64,000 bases of DNA from Atribacter laminatus (GTDB taxonomy: Bacteria > Atribacterota > Atribacteria > Atribacterales > Atribacteraceae), in the NCBI RefSeq assembly GCF_015775515.1, contig NZ_CP065383.1, forward strand, positions 1,302,001 through 1,366,000, in the 5' to 3' direction. The notes under the pieces were generated by a model that saw nothing but the letters and a program-made list of their open reading frames with translations, did not search any database and was not told the origin of the DNA. Below, piece after piece: positions 18,060 to 26,947 of the stretch; position 1 is the first letter of the stretch, and the number at the start of each line of letters is the position of its first letter. A program made the translations under genes and the position numbers.

Positions 18060-18518
18060 ATGAACATTGAATTGAGTCAGGAAGAATATGAATTATTAGT
18101 AGAAATGATTTTTACTGCGGATTATGTTTATAACGCTTATTTAAATGAGCAAGATCAAGAACGGGAAAAATATCATACATTACAACAAAAAATAATGTCA
18201 TTTGCCAAACAATTTAAAAAAGAAAATTTAGTTGAATGGGATGATGAATGTAATCAGCTTATTCCCTCAAAAGATTATTATGAGAATTCTACCTCGGTTC
18301 ATTTTATCGAAGATTTTGAAATCAATACCTTTTGGGAACAATTAATTGATCGATTAGCCATTCGAGACCTCTTTAATCAACATGGCGAGGATACTGTCAA
18401 GCAAATGGATGAAAAAGAATTTTTCCTTAAAAGAAGTCAATTTAGGGAAAAATATGAAGAAGAATTTGAAAAAAATGGACTACAAAATATATTTTTCTCG
18501 GGTATCCTCAAAAAATAA
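18060..18518 (+). CDS. Hypothetical cytoplasmic protein
   Basis: I do not recognise this 152-residue acidic, helix-rich protein. It starts M-N-I-E-L-S-Q-E-E-Y-E-L-L and has no signal peptide, membrane span or cysteine cluster. GGAGG lies about ten bases before the ATG, and a TATAAT at 18017-18022 may be its -10 box. It ends 33 bp before the phosphoglucose isomerase start, so the two may be cotranscribed. Confidence 0.7.
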   Translation: MNIELSQEEYELLVEMIFTADYVYNAYLNEQDQEREKYHTLQQKIMSFAKQFKKENLVEWDDECNQLIPSKDYYENSTSVHFIEDFEINTFWEQLIDRLAIRDLFNQHGEDTVKQMDEKEFFLKRSQFREKYEEEFEKNGLQNIFFSGILKK

Positions 18519-18551
18519 AACGTATGGTGATTTTATGGTATGGAGGTTTTT

Positions 18552-20252
18552 ATGAAGAAATTAATGAAAAATATTCATTTACAAAATTATCAGGGTCTTA
18601 TAGATAATGCCCTATTAGAAATGGAAAATGCCCAGATAATGGAGCGAATTTGGGAAAAGGATTTTACGGTATGGAAAAATAACCCAGAAGAAATTTCAAA
18701 TCGTTTAGCCTGGCTTGAGATTGCTCAAGTAATAACTGATGAAACAAAAGAAATAAATAATTTTGTAAATGAATTGTTGATGGAAGGATATAAGCAGGTT
18801 CTCCTTATGGGGATGGGAGGATCAAGCTTGGCTCCAGAAGTATATCGAAAAACCTTTGGAGTAAAAGACGGATACCTTGATCTCTGGATTTTAGATAGTA
18901 CCGACCCCGGGATGATTCAATCCTATACAAGACGTCTTGATCCCCAAAATACATTGTTTATTGTTTCTACCAAATCAGGAGGTACGATTGAGACTCTTTC
19001 TTTTTTTAAATATTTTTATACTTTTTTAGTTGATAAGCTTGGGGAGGCAGAAGCAGGTAAGCATTTTATTCTTATAACTGATCCAGAAAGCAGCTTGATC
19101 GAAATAGCACAAACTTATCATTTTCGTAAAACCTTCCTTAATAACCCGGATTTGGGTGGTCGTTATTCCGCTCTCTCGCACTTTGGTTTGGTTCCAGCTG
19201 CTATGATTGGAGTAGATATTTCACTGCTATTAGAAAGAGCACAAGTTATGATGAAAAAATGTCAACCAAATATTCCCTATAAAGACAATCCTGCAGCATT
19301 TTTGGGGGCATTATTAGCGGAAATGGCAAAAAACTGGAGAGATAAAGCGACCTACATACTCACTCCGGATATTCAAAGCTTTGGTGACTGGGTTGAGCAA
19401 CTCATAGCCGAGAGTACTGGCAAAGAAAAAAAAGGGATCTTGCCGGTTGTCAAAGAATCTCTGGGTGATCCCATGTTTTACTTTAAAGACCGACTCTTTA
19501 TTGTTATGTCTTTACCTCTTACCGAATTGTCCTGGATAGGAAAGATCAATAATTTAGTTTTATCTGGACAACCGGTGATTCATTTGGAACTCAAGGACTA
19601 TTACGATATTGCTGGTCAGTTTTTTCTCTGGGAACTTGCTACTGCTGTAGCCGGTTATCGTCTTGAGATCAACCCATTTAACCAACCAAATGTCGAAATT
19701 TCCAAAAAAATAACTCGACAGATTATTAAGAAGTATTCCGAAGGATCCCCGATTGACGAACCTGAACCATTAATAAAAAAGGACGAGATGATCGTGTATG
19801 GTGATATTGAAGCTGATGATCCTTATGAAGCTCTGAGGGTTTTTTTAAGCCCGTGTCACCCTGGAGATTATATTGCTATTCAAGCTTATGTTAATCCTAA
19901 TCGTGAAACAGAATGTTTATTACTCAGATTGTGTTCGGTGCTTCGTGATTCCTTCCAAGTAGCTACAACAGTTGGATATGGGCCTCGTTTTCTACACTCA
20001 ACTGGACAGCTTCATAAGGGCGATGCGGGAAATGGGTATTTTATCCAGTTAACGTCAGAACCCAAAGTTGATATTCCAATACCTGATGAAGCTGGTTCTT
20101 GGCAATCACAGGTAAGTTTTGGTGCACTTATCAAATTTCAGGCATTAGGAGATTATTATGCCCTCCAAAACGGAAAGAGAACAATAATTCGCTTCCATTT
20201 TGAAAACGAAGTCAGCGTTGGAGTAGATCGGCTGATTAGATCGCTCCAGTAA
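18552..20252 (+). CDS. Glucose-6-phosphate isomerase, long form resembling the PGI half of Tal-PGI fusions
   Basis: The enzyme interconverts glucose 6-phosphate and fructose 6-phosphate in the cytoplasm. The 566-residue product contains the sugar isomerase fold with G-M-G-G-S-S-L-A-P-E-V near residue 93 and V-S-T-K-S-G-G-T-I-E-T near 138, both phosphate-binding loops. It resembles the isomerase portion of bifunctional transaldolase/phosphoglucose isomerases more than the classical Pgi, and no transaldolase domain precedes it. I moved the start to ATG 18552 because GGAGG lies five bases upstream; an earlier ATG at 18540 overlaps that site. The exporter gene follows after 13 bp. Confidence 0.85.
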   Translation: MKKLMKNIHLQNYQGLIDNALLEMENAQIMERIWEKDFTVWKNNPEEISNRLAWLEIAQVITDETKEINNFVNELLMEGYKQVLLMGMGGSSLAPEVYRKTFGVKDGYLDLWILDSTDPGMIQSYTRRLDPQNTLFIVSTKSGGTIETLSFFKYFYTFLVDKLGEAEAGKHFILITDPESSLIEIAQTYHFRKTFLNNPDLGGRYSALSHFGLVPAAMIGVDISLLLERAQVMMKKCQPNIPYKDNPAAFLGALLAEMAKNWRDKATYILTPDIQSFGDWVEQLIAESTGKEKKGILPVVKESLGDPMFYFKDRLFIVMSLPLTELSWIGKINNLVLSGQPVIHLELKDYYDIAGQFFLWELATAVAGYRLEINPFNQPNVEISKKITRQIIKKYSEGSPIDEPEPLIKKDEMIVYGDIEADDPYEALRVFLSPCHPGDYIAIQAYVNPNRETECLLLRLCSVLRDSFQVATTVGYGPRFLHSTGQLHKGDAGNGYFIQLTSEPKVDIPIPDEAGSWQSQVSFGALIKFQALGDYYALQNGKRTIIRFHFENEVSVGVDRLIRSLQ

Positions 20253-20265
20253 TACCTACCCAACC

Positions 20266-21126
20266 ATGGATAGAAAAGCAATTTTCGCAGTTTCAATCAG
20301 TGTCCTTTTTTGGTCATCAGCTTTTGCTGGCATACGAGATGGATTGAAGTCTTATCAACCTGGGCATCTTGCATTATTAAGGTTTCTAGTTGCGTCAGGG
20401 TTTCTTCTTATTTATGCTTTAATTACTAGAAAGGTTCGCTTTCCCAAACTTAAAGACATACCAGCAGTTGCTGTCCAAGGAATTTTGGGTATTACAATTT
20501 ATCACATTGCTTTAGTCTATGGGGAAAAAACGGTCACCGCGGGAACTGCCAGCCTTATTATTGCCTTGAGTTCGATATTTTCATCTCTTTTAGCTTTTCT
20601 TTTTTTAAATGAAACCCTCAAAAAAATTGGATGGTTGGGTATTCTGGTTAGTTTTTTTGGAGGTATTCTCATTGTTTTAGGTGAAAACCAAGGTTTTAAT
20701 TTAAACATTGGTGTATTCCTTATTCTTATTGCAGCTTTTTCTTCCAGTGTGTATATTGTTTGCCAAAAACCGTACTTTAAAAAATATACTCCTTTAGAAC
20801 TCACTTGTTATACTATTTGGGGAGGTACAATTTTTCTGCTTTATTTTGTTCCGGGTTTCGTTTCAGCCGTAAACGGGGCAGCATTTTCGCATACCCTATC
20901 AGTTATTTATTTGGGCTTATTTCCAGCAGCCATTGGTTATTTAACCTGGACCTATGCTCTTTCTAAAACTCCGGTTGCTGTGGTGTCGAGCTTTATTTAC
21001 TTACAACCTGCTTTGGCAATATTCATAGCTTGGTTATGGTTAAAAGAAATCCCTTCATTCGTATCGTTAGTAGGCGGTGCAATTTCGTTGATAGGAGTTA
21101 TTATGGTAACGAAATGGGGAAGATGA
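20266..21126 (+). CDS. EamA-family (drug/metabolite superfamily) transporter
   Basis: The 286-residue product is almost entirely hydrophobic with about ten membrane helices in two EamA repeats. The first starts S-I-S-V-L-F-W-S-S-A-F-A-G and the second near I-G-V-F-L-I-L-I-A-A-F-S-S-S-V-Y. Such proteins export amino acids, nucleosides or other metabolites at the inner membrane; substrate is not predictable. It sits 13 bp after the isomerase gene with no clear ribosome site, suggesting coupled translation. Confidence 0.85.
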   Translation: MDRKAIFAVSISVLFWSSAFAGIRDGLKSYQPGHLALLRFLVASGFLLIYALITRKVRFPKLKDIPAVAVQGILGITIYHIALVYGEKTVTAGTASLIIALSSIFSSLLAFLFLNETLKKIGWLGILVSFFGGILIVLGENQGFNLNIGVFLILIAAFSSSVYIVCQKPYFKKYTPLELTCYTIWGGTIFLLYFVPGFVSAVNGAAFSHTLSVIYLGLFPAAIGYLTWTYALSKTPVAVVSSFIYLQPALAIFIAWLWLKEIPSFVSLVGGAISLIGVIMVTKWGR

Positions 21127-21154
21127 TCGACCATAAATAGGAGGCATGCTGAAT

Positions 21155-21859
21155 ATGAATATAAAAAATATTGTTCTAACCGGGGCCAGCCGAGGAATTG
21201 GAGAATCAATTGCAATAAAATTAGCTGAAAATGGCTTTAATGTATTCGGTTTTGCGCGTAATAGTGATCGGCTAAATTCGTTAGTTAAAAAAGGGCAGGG
21301 TCGAATATTTGCCTATCAGGTTGATGTTACCAAACCGGATCAAATACGAAAAGCCTATGAGGAGATTGAAACCAATCACGGACCCATTGATGTTTTGATC
21401 AATAACGCCGGTATTTATCAAGGCATCGAATTTTATAAACAGGATATCAATCGCATTAGCAATATCATTGACACCAATTTAAAAGGAGCTCTTTTTTGTA
21501 CTCGATTAATACTCCCCTATATGATCGAAAGAAAAAAAGGAAGAATTATTAACATATCCTCGGTATCTGGAACTCGGGGTATTCCTTTAGAAGTAGCCTA
21601 TGGGGCATCGAAGCATGGTATGATTGGTATGGCTGATGCTTTAGCCCAAGAGGTTAAGCCCTATGGAGTTCTTATTACCACCATCTGTCCCGGAGCAGTT
21701 GATACTCCCCTTTGGCAGGGTGATTCTCCCTATCATGGAGATATCAATGAGGTTACCAAACCAGAAGAGATAGCCGAATGTGTATTTTACCTATTGAATC
21801 AGTCAGACCGAACTATATTCAAAAGAATAATTTTATTTCCACGAAATGAATGGCATTAG
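21155..21859 (+). CDS. Short-chain dehydrogenase/reductase
   Basis: The product of about 234 residues has the classical SDR pattern: cofactor motif T-G-A-S-R-G-I-G near residue 9, N-N-A-G near 84, catalytic Ser in N-I-S-S-V-S near 135, and Y-G-A-S-K near 148. It is an NAD(P)-dependent oxidoreductase of unknown substrate. ATG 21155 is preferred because AGGAGG ends ten bases upstream, while an ATG at 21146 is only one base from it. A zinc alcohol dehydrogenase follows, so both may act on sugar alcohols or keto-sugars. Confidence 0.88.
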   Translation: MNIKNIVLTGASRGIGESIAIKLAENGFNVFGFARNSDRLNSLVKKGQGRIFAYQVDVTKPDQIRKAYEEIETNHGPIDVLINNAGIYQGIEFYKQDINRISNIIDTNLKGALFCTRLILPYMIERKKGRIINISSVSGTRGIPLEVAYGASKHGMIGMADALAQEVKPYGVLITTICPGAVDTPLWQGDSPYHGDINEVTKPEEIAECVFYLLNQSDRTIFKRIILFPRNEWH

Positions 21860-21920
21860 CTATAATAGAAATATAGAGTATTTATAGTTTCATTACTAAC
21901 AAATGAATGGAGGGTCTCTC

Positions 21921-22949
21921 ATGAGGTATGTAGAATTAGTTGATCTTAGAAAGTTTGAGCAAAAAGAAGGACCTATACCAAAAGTAGGACCGGATGAAAT
22001 TAGAATTAAAGTACAAAGAGTGGGAGTGTGTGGTTCTGATATGCATGCTTTTCAGGGAACACATCCTTTTGTTCATCCTCCAATGGTTTTAGGGCATGAA
22101 GTAGCCGGTTTGGTTGATGAAATTGGGACGCAGGTGAAAAACTTGGCTATAGGTGATTTAGTGACCATTGAGCCTAACTTAGTTTGTGGTGAATGTTATA
22201 ACTGCCGGATAGGAAGATACAATATTTGTGAAAAGCTTCAAGTAATAGGATGTGTTGGGTATTATGGAGGTCAGTCAGAGTATTTAGTTGTCAAAGCTGA
22301 TGAAGTCTTTAAACTTCCCAAAGATTGGGATGCCGATAAGGCAGTATTAGTTGAACCTTTAGCCGTGGGAGTTCATGCCATTCGCCAAGCAAAAATGCTC
22401 ACTGGAGCGAATATAATTATTATCGGTGCTGGCATGATTGGGCAAGCTACCCTGCAAGCTGCTTTTGCTGCTGGGGCAAACCAAATTCTTGTTTCAGATC
22501 CAGTTGATACCAGGTTAGAATTAGCCAAGAAATCTGGCGCAAGCGTCATTGTGAATCCGAAGAAAGAAGATATTTTTCAAGTTGCAAAGGAATTTTTTGG
22601 TTCCGATGGTCCGGATATAGTATTTGATTGTGTTGGGAATGAAATTACTTTGGATACCGCCATTAATTTAGCTCGTAAAGGGAGTAAAATTATTATGGTT
22701 GGTGTGCCCGAGGGAAAAATTCCTGTTAACATGGCCTTTGTCCAGGATAGGGAATTAGAAATTATTGGAACTATTATGTACACTGCCGTCGATTATGAGG
22801 CAACTATACAATACTTAAACGATGGTCGAATGAAAACCGATGGTTTAGTGACCCATCATTTTAGCTTAGATCAGGTTTATAATGCTTTTGAAACCGCCCT
22901 CAATCCATCTCAAGGTTCATTGAAAGTCCTAATTGATATAAGTGAGTAA
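21921..22949 (+). CDS. Zinc-dependent alcohol (polyol-type) dehydrogenase
   Basis: The 342-residue medium-chain dehydrogenase has the catalytic zinc Cys in G-V-C-G-S-D-M-H, then G-H-E-V-A-G, and the structural zinc loop C-G-E-C-Y-N-C-R-I-G-R-Y-N-I-C near residues 90-104. The Rossmann motif is G-A-G-M-I-G. The sequence style is that of sorbitol/xylitol/threonine dehydrogenases. GGAGGG lies six bases before ATG 21921, which is therefore chosen over the ATG at 21903. Together with the preceding SDR it probably oxidises a sugar-derived alcohol. Confidence 0.9.
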   Translation: MRYVELVDLRKFEQKEGPIPKVGPDEIRIKVQRVGVCGSDMHAFQGTHPFVHPPMVLGHEVAGLVDEIGTQVKNLAIGDLVTIEPNLVCGECYNCRIGRYNICEKLQVIGCVGYYGGQSEYLVVKADEVFKLPKDWDADKAVLVEPLAVGVHAIRQAKMLTGANIIIIGAGMIGQATLQAAFAAGANQILVSDPVDTRLELAKKSGASVIVNPKKEDIFQVAKEFFGSDGPDIVFDCVGNEITLDTAINLARKGSKIIMVGVPEGKIPVNMAFVQDRELEIIGTIMYTAVDYEATIQYLNDGRMKTDGLVTHHFSLDQVYNAFETALNPSQGSLKVLIDISE

Positions 22950-22962
22950 ATTGTTTTGAAAG

Positions 22963-23004
22963 GGCTGGGTTGGTAATAAGATGTTTCAGTCTTAAAACCC
23001 AGCC
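22963..23004 (+). terminator. Hairpin after the alcohol dehydrogenase gene
   Basis: GGCTGGGTT pairs perfectly with AACCCAGCC across a 24-base loop. The T-run that would make a strong intrinsic terminator is poor, so efficiency is uncertain. Confidence 0.5.
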
Positions 23005-23107
23005 ACCATTTCCTTCAATTCAATCATTTTTTGATATATCTCTTCTTTTTTGATCTATCGTTTATTGAATCGTTTTTAAATTAATTTAGGATATATTAGC
23101 AAAGAGC

Positions 23108-23160
23108 TTGACAGCAAAGTATTTATTTAATTAAAATAAAAATGTCAAAACGGTTCGACA
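23108..23160 (+). promoter_or_regulatory. Sigma70-type promoter with LacI-type operator
   Basis: TTGACA at 23108-23113 and TAAAAT at 23132-23137 are 18 bp apart. The expected transcription start falls within TGTCAAAACGGTTCGACA (23143-23160), an imperfect palindrome with 7 of 9 matching positions per arm, typical of LacI-family operators. It stands just before the regulator gene, so autorepression is likely. Confidence 0.7.
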
Positions 23161-23170
23161 GAGGTGAAGG

Positions 23171-24187
23171 ATGACAACTATTCGAGATGTTGCTCGGTTA
23201 GCTGGTGTTGCTCCCTCTACAGCTTCCTTGGCGCTAAACAGTCGAAAACGAGTAAGTTCCGATACCCGTCAGAAAGTCTTAGAAGCTGCTCAAGTTTTGG
23301 GTTATATACCGAATAGTTTAGCTAAAAATTTAACTGCCCAAAGGACGGGAATTATAGGTTTGCTGATGGCGGAAATCATCAATCCCTACCATGCCTCACT
23401 TACCCACTTTATTCAAAAGGAGCTTCGAAAAAGGAGTTATCGGATGAATCTTGGGATTACTGAGGGCGAGGCACTCATTGAGGAGGAAGTTCTCAAGGAC
23501 TTTATTTCTCAAAAGGTTGACGGTGTTCTTATCCACACTGCTGATATTATTAACTTCAATCTGTCAACTTTTTATGAACTCATTAAAAGGAAGATCCCTT
23601 CGGTATTGATCGGAGGAGGCATTGAAGGAGTAAATCTGCCGATAGTTGATGTTGAGTTAGAAAAGGGAAGTTACTTGCTTACACGATATTTAATCCAGAG
23701 GGGTTACAAAAGATTTCTTTTCCTTTCCGGAATGAAAGCAGCGATGACTTTTAAAAGACGAATTGATGGGTTTCAAAAAGCTATGCTCGAAAATGGCTAT
23801 CCAGTTTGGGAAACTGACATCGTAGAAACTCATCCAGATATCGAAGGTGGATATACAAGTTCTTTAGAAATATTTAACAAAAATCATCCTGATTATGATG
23901 TTATTCTTTGTGTAAATGATTATATGGCTTTTGGTGTCTTAAGAGCTCTAAGAGAATTAAAGATAAAAGTTCCGGAAAATATTGGTTTAGCCGGTTTTGA
24001 TGATATTAGTTTTGCTTCAGTAGCCGGCGTTCCTTTGACGACTGTTCATATACCAATTGAAGGATTAGCAATAAAAAGTGTTGACTTGCTTTATCAAAGG
24101 ATTCTGTATAAAGAGAGCTCTGAAGAAAAAAGTTTATGGAAAGAAACTGTAGATACTCAAGTAGTAGTTCGACAGTCAACCATCTAA
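23171..24187 (+). CDS. LacI-family transcriptional repressor
   Basis: The 338-residue regulator begins with the LacI helix-turn-helix T-I-R-D-V-A-R-L-A-G-V-A-P-S-T-A-S and hinge, followed by a periplasmic-binding-protein-like sensor domain. The sensor includes G-L-L-M-A-E-I-I-N-P-Y and G-L-A-G-F-D-D-I near the end. GAGGTGAAGG precedes the ATG. It probably controls its own promoter and the following sugar operon (24223-29913) in response to an imported sugar or its phosphate. Confidence 0.92.
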   Translation: MTTIRDVARLAGVAPSTASLALNSRKRVSSDTRQKVLEAAQVLGYIPNSLAKNLTAQRTGIIGLLMAEIINPYHASLTHFIQKELRKRSYRMNLGITEGEALIEEEVLKDFISQKVDGVLIHTADIINFNLSTFYELIKRKIPSVLIGGGIEGVNLPIVDVELEKGSYLLTRYLIQRGYKRFLFLSGMKAAMTFKRRIDGFQKAMLENGYPVWETDIVETHPDIEGGYTSSLEIFNKNHPDYDVILCVNDYMAFGVLRALRELKIKVPENIGLAGFDDISFASVAGVPLTTVHIPIEGLAIKSVDLLYQRILYKESSEEKSLWKETVDTQVVVRQSTI

Positions 24188-24222
24188 GTTAATTATATAT
24201 AATAGGAGGAGGGAATAATAAT

Positions 24223-25314
24223 ATGAACCACAAAGAGAGAATGTTAGCCGCCCTCAAATGCCAACCAGTTGACCGCATCCCTCATGGAGAACAAATGCTC
24301 CACGATATTTTAATTCAAAAAATATTAAAGGTAAAAATGCCAAAAGCTGAGGAAAATGCTTTAGTAAGATGGATGACTGAGGAACTGAGTGATTTTCAGT
24401 TTGATTGTCATAAAAAAGCTCGAGAATTTTTAGGCTTTGATTTTATTCATGTTTTTCCTCGTGAACCCTGGATCAAAATTGATGAATCGAAAGAAGGCTA
24501 TCCGATTTACCGTGATATTTGGGGCATGGAGGCTATCTCTACTCCATTCACCTATGAAATACTTAAAAAACCGGTTGAGAAACCAGGAGATTTAAAAACT
24601 CATCAGTTTCCAACGATTGACGAGTTTAAATATGATAATCTCCATAAATGGGTCCAAAAATCTGATTTTTTTGTAGTCGTTCAAATTGAAACCGGTTTTT
24701 TTAAAATAAACCAATTTATGGGTTTTAATAATTATATGTTTTATCTCTATGAACATCGAAAAGAACTTCTCGATTTTACAGCTCGTTTTTTTGATCACGT
24801 TTTTAACTTGGCTAAAAAGGTGATTCAGGAAGGAGCCGATTGTATCTGGCTTTCGAACGATTTTGCTTATAATACTGGTCCTTTTATGTCCCCCAAAGAC
24901 CTTTGGGAAATGGACTTCTCTTTTATGAAGGATGTAGTCAGGAAAATTCATGATTTAGGAAAACCAGTCGTGCTTCATGGTTGCGGAAATCAGAATTATA
25001 CTCTTGATATGCTTTTGGATTGTGAAATTGATGGTCTTCATTCTCTCCAACCTACGGCTGGTAACGATATTTGCCAAATCAAAGAAAAGTGTGGCGACCG
25101 ACTTTGTCTGATCGGCAATATCGATATTAGTGAGCTTCTTCCCTTTGGGTCTCCCTATGATGTTGATCAAGCCATTCAGGATTTGGTAGAAAAAGTTGGT
25201 AAGAAAAATGGTTTGGTTATAGCAACCTGTAATTTGCTGGATATGGATATTCCAATAGAAAATGCCATAACCATGCATTTTGCCGTTGATAAATATAGCG
25301 CTAGGTATTTATAA
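24223..25314 (+). CDS. UroD-superfamily protein with methyltransferase-type zinc ligands
   Basis: The 363-residue TIM-barrel protein begins M-N-H-K-E-R-M-L-A-A-L and continues with P-V-D-R-I-P, as in uroporphyrinogen decarboxylase and corrinoid methyltransferases (MtaA/MtbA). It carries L-H-G-C-G-N near residue 252, an H-x-C motif, and a Cys in A-T-C-N-L-L-D followed by I-P-I-E-N near the C-terminus. This His-x-Cys...Cys set matches the zinc site that activates thiols in MtaA-type methyltransferases, not a decarboxylase. No corrinoid-binding protein is encoded nearby. Being first in a LacI-controlled sugar-transport operon, it may demethylate or otherwise process the imported sugar; the function is unproven. 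Confidence 0.8.
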   Translation: MNHKERMLAALKCQPVDRIPHGEQMLHDILIQKILKVKMPKAEENALVRWMTEELSDFQFDCHKKAREFLGFDFIHVFPREPWIKIDESKEGYPIYRDIWGMEAISTPFTYEILKKPVEKPGDLKTHQFPTIDEFKYDNLHKWVQKSDFFVVVQIETGFFKINQFMGFNNYMFYLYEHRKELLDFTARFFDHVFNLAKKVIQEGADCIWLSNDFAYNTGPFMSPKDLWEMDFSFMKDVVRKIHDLGKPVVLHGCGNQNYTLDMLLDCEIDGLHSLQPTAGNDICQIKEKCGDRLCLIGNIDISELLPFGSPYDVDQAIQDLVEKVGKKNGLVIATCNLLDMDIPIENAITMHFAVDKYSARYL

Positions 25315-25357
25315 AGTTTTTTATTTTTTTTGATAAATATTATTCCTAAAGAAAAAG

Positions 25358-25367
25358 GAGGTGATAC
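25358..25367 (+). promoter_or_regulatory. Orphan strong ribosome-binding sequence upstream of the binding-protein gene
   Basis: AAAGGAGGTG stands about 70 bases before the real start of the sugar-binding protein gene, which has its own GGAGGAGG. A reading frame from its GTG would stop after seven codons. Similar orphan sites precede the other two binding-protein genes near 36486 and 50513. Confidence 0.5.
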
Positions 25368-25435
25368 TCAGTAGGAATGAGTAATTTTGTTCCATAGAGT
25401 TTTAGTGGGTTTTTATTACAGGAGGAGGAATGTTC

Positions 25436-26791
25436 ATGAAATCAAACCGATACGTTTTATTGATTATGCTTTTTGTTATCTTATGCATGAGTGCTGTAGC
25501 TTTAGGAAAAACTCAAATCACTATCTGGTGTTTATCTTTTGACCCCCATATAAATGGTTATACTGCTGTAAACAAGGCATTTATGGAATTAAACCCTGAT
25601 ATTGAAGTTATTCTTGAGCCACAACCGGGCCAAGCAGAATTAGGCGCCAAGATGAGAGCAGCACTGGCAGCGGGAGGCGGAGCGGAATTATTTTCAGGTA
25701 CTGGAACGCAAATCCTAGAATGGGCAGTTCCTGGATCAATTCAGCCTCTTACTCCGGATGTATTCCCATCAATGGAATGGGTAAAAGAAAATCTATCACC
25801 AGAATACTATTTACAATGTAACCTGAATGATCAAATCTGGGCGGTAGGCATACCTGATCCTCCCGGGGATACTGGTATTCTGGTTAACGTTGATCACTTA
25901 AACGAGGCTGGTTTAGCTGTTGAAAAAGCTTTTGTTGATACTGATCAGTTAATTGATTACGCTAAAAAACTGGCTCAATACGATTCTAGCGGTGACTTAA
26001 TCCGTTCCGGCCTTAGCTTTCAAGAGAGTAACGATCCTACCTACTTATTAAGTTACATTGCTGATCAGGGAGGAAAATTCTGGGATAACGATAAACAAGT
26101 ATTTACCTTCCAAACTCCCGAAGCTAAAAATGCTCTCCAATTTTTCTATGACCTTTTCTTTGTGCACAAAGTTGACAGCGTCAACATGCCGACCACTGGT
26201 GATGCCTTGGTACAAAATTTGGCTTCTATGGCATTCATGTGGCCGGAATATCTGCCCTTTACCGAAATAACTTATCCAGATATGAAATTTGACTTCATCA
26301 TGAAACCAGCTTTTGTCAAGGGACAGAAACCATTATTCAGCCATAGTGATACCTGGGATTTACTTATGCCCACTTATGTATCTGGCGAGAAAAAGGAAGC
26401 AGCGGTTAAATATCTGCAATATTTGGCCAGTGCTGAAGGACAATTGGTTTTCCTTGAGGAAAATCCTGGACTTCCAACTCCTCGTTCTCTCTGGGATAAC
26501 GAATACTTTAAAACTGGAAAAGGTGCTTATCTTGAACCAGTTATTGAGGCTATGAAGGAAGGATATTTCCGCTATTGGGGACCATTTCCAGAACAAGATA
26601 CTTTGCTCTACAACATCTGGTGGCCAAGTATCGATGCAATGATTCATGGAGAATTAACAGTTGATCAAGTCTTAGAACAAATGGAAGCCAATTCTAATCA
26701 ACAGGTTGCCACAATGAAAGAAAAATACCCGAACGTGCCGGCTACCTTTATTTATTGGGACGGACTTCCTGAAGATTTAGCCATTAAGTAA
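25436..26791 (+). CDS. CUT1 sugar ABC transporter, extracellular binding protein
   Basis: The 451-residue product has a signal peptide (hydrophobic residues 6-22, likely cleaved after A-V-A-L-G) and the family 1 solute-binding fold, starting T-Q-I-T-I-W-C and ending in W-W-P-S-I-D-A-M. It captures an oligosaccharide or sugar derivative outside the membrane and passes it to the two permeases downstream. ATG 25436 lies at good distance from GGAGGAGG; the ATG at 25430 is too close. A perfect 19-bp hairpin follows the stop codon and probably protects this part of the mRNA, giving more binding protein than permease. Confidence 0.92.
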   Translation: MKSNRYVLLIMLFVILCMSAVALGKTQITIWCLSFDPHINGYTAVNKAFMELNPDIEVILEPQPGQAELGAKMRAALAAGGGAELFSGTGTQILEWAVPGSIQPLTPDVFPSMEWVKENLSPEYYLQCNLNDQIWAVGIPDPPGDTGILVNVDHLNEAGLAVEKAFVDTDQLIDYAKKLAQYDSSGDLIRSGLSFQESNDPTYLLSYIADQGGKFWDNDKQVFTFQTPEAKNALQFFYDLFFVHKVDSVNMPTTGDALVQNLASMAFMWPEYLPFTEITYPDMKFDFIMKPAFVKGQKPLFSHSDTWDLLMPTYVSGEKKEAAVKYLQYLASAEGQLVFLEENPGLPTPRSLWDNEYFKTGKGAYLEPVIEAMKEGYFRYWGPFPEQDTLLYNIWWPSIDAMIHGELTVDQVLEQMEANSNQQVATMKEKYPNVPATFIYWDGLPEDLAIK

Positions 26792-26798
26792 GATTGTA

Positions 26799-26849
26799 TT
26801 TCTATTACTGGAAGGAAAATTTTTTATGAGTTCCTTCCAGTAATAGAAA
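26799..26849 (+). terminator. Perfect 19-bp intercistronic hairpin
   Basis: Bases 26799-26817 pair with 26831-26849 without mismatch around a 13-base loop. An A-rich sequence follows, not a T-run. Its position between binding-protein and permease genes suggests mRNA 3'-end stabilisation or partial termination. Confidence 0.75.
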
Positions 26850-26947
26850 ATAAAAAAGCTTTTTATTTTAGGTTTTTATTATTTTGTTGATGGTTTTGTT
26901 TGAATGATTAAGAATCAAGCCTTTCAGTCAAAAGGAGGTTTTTGCGA

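Noticed and set aside
24223-25314. Annotation as a true uroporphyrinogen decarboxylase (HemE)
   Set aside because: The protein carries the H-x-C...Cys zinc ligands of methyltransferases, lies in a sugar transporter operon and has no heme biosynthesis neighbours.
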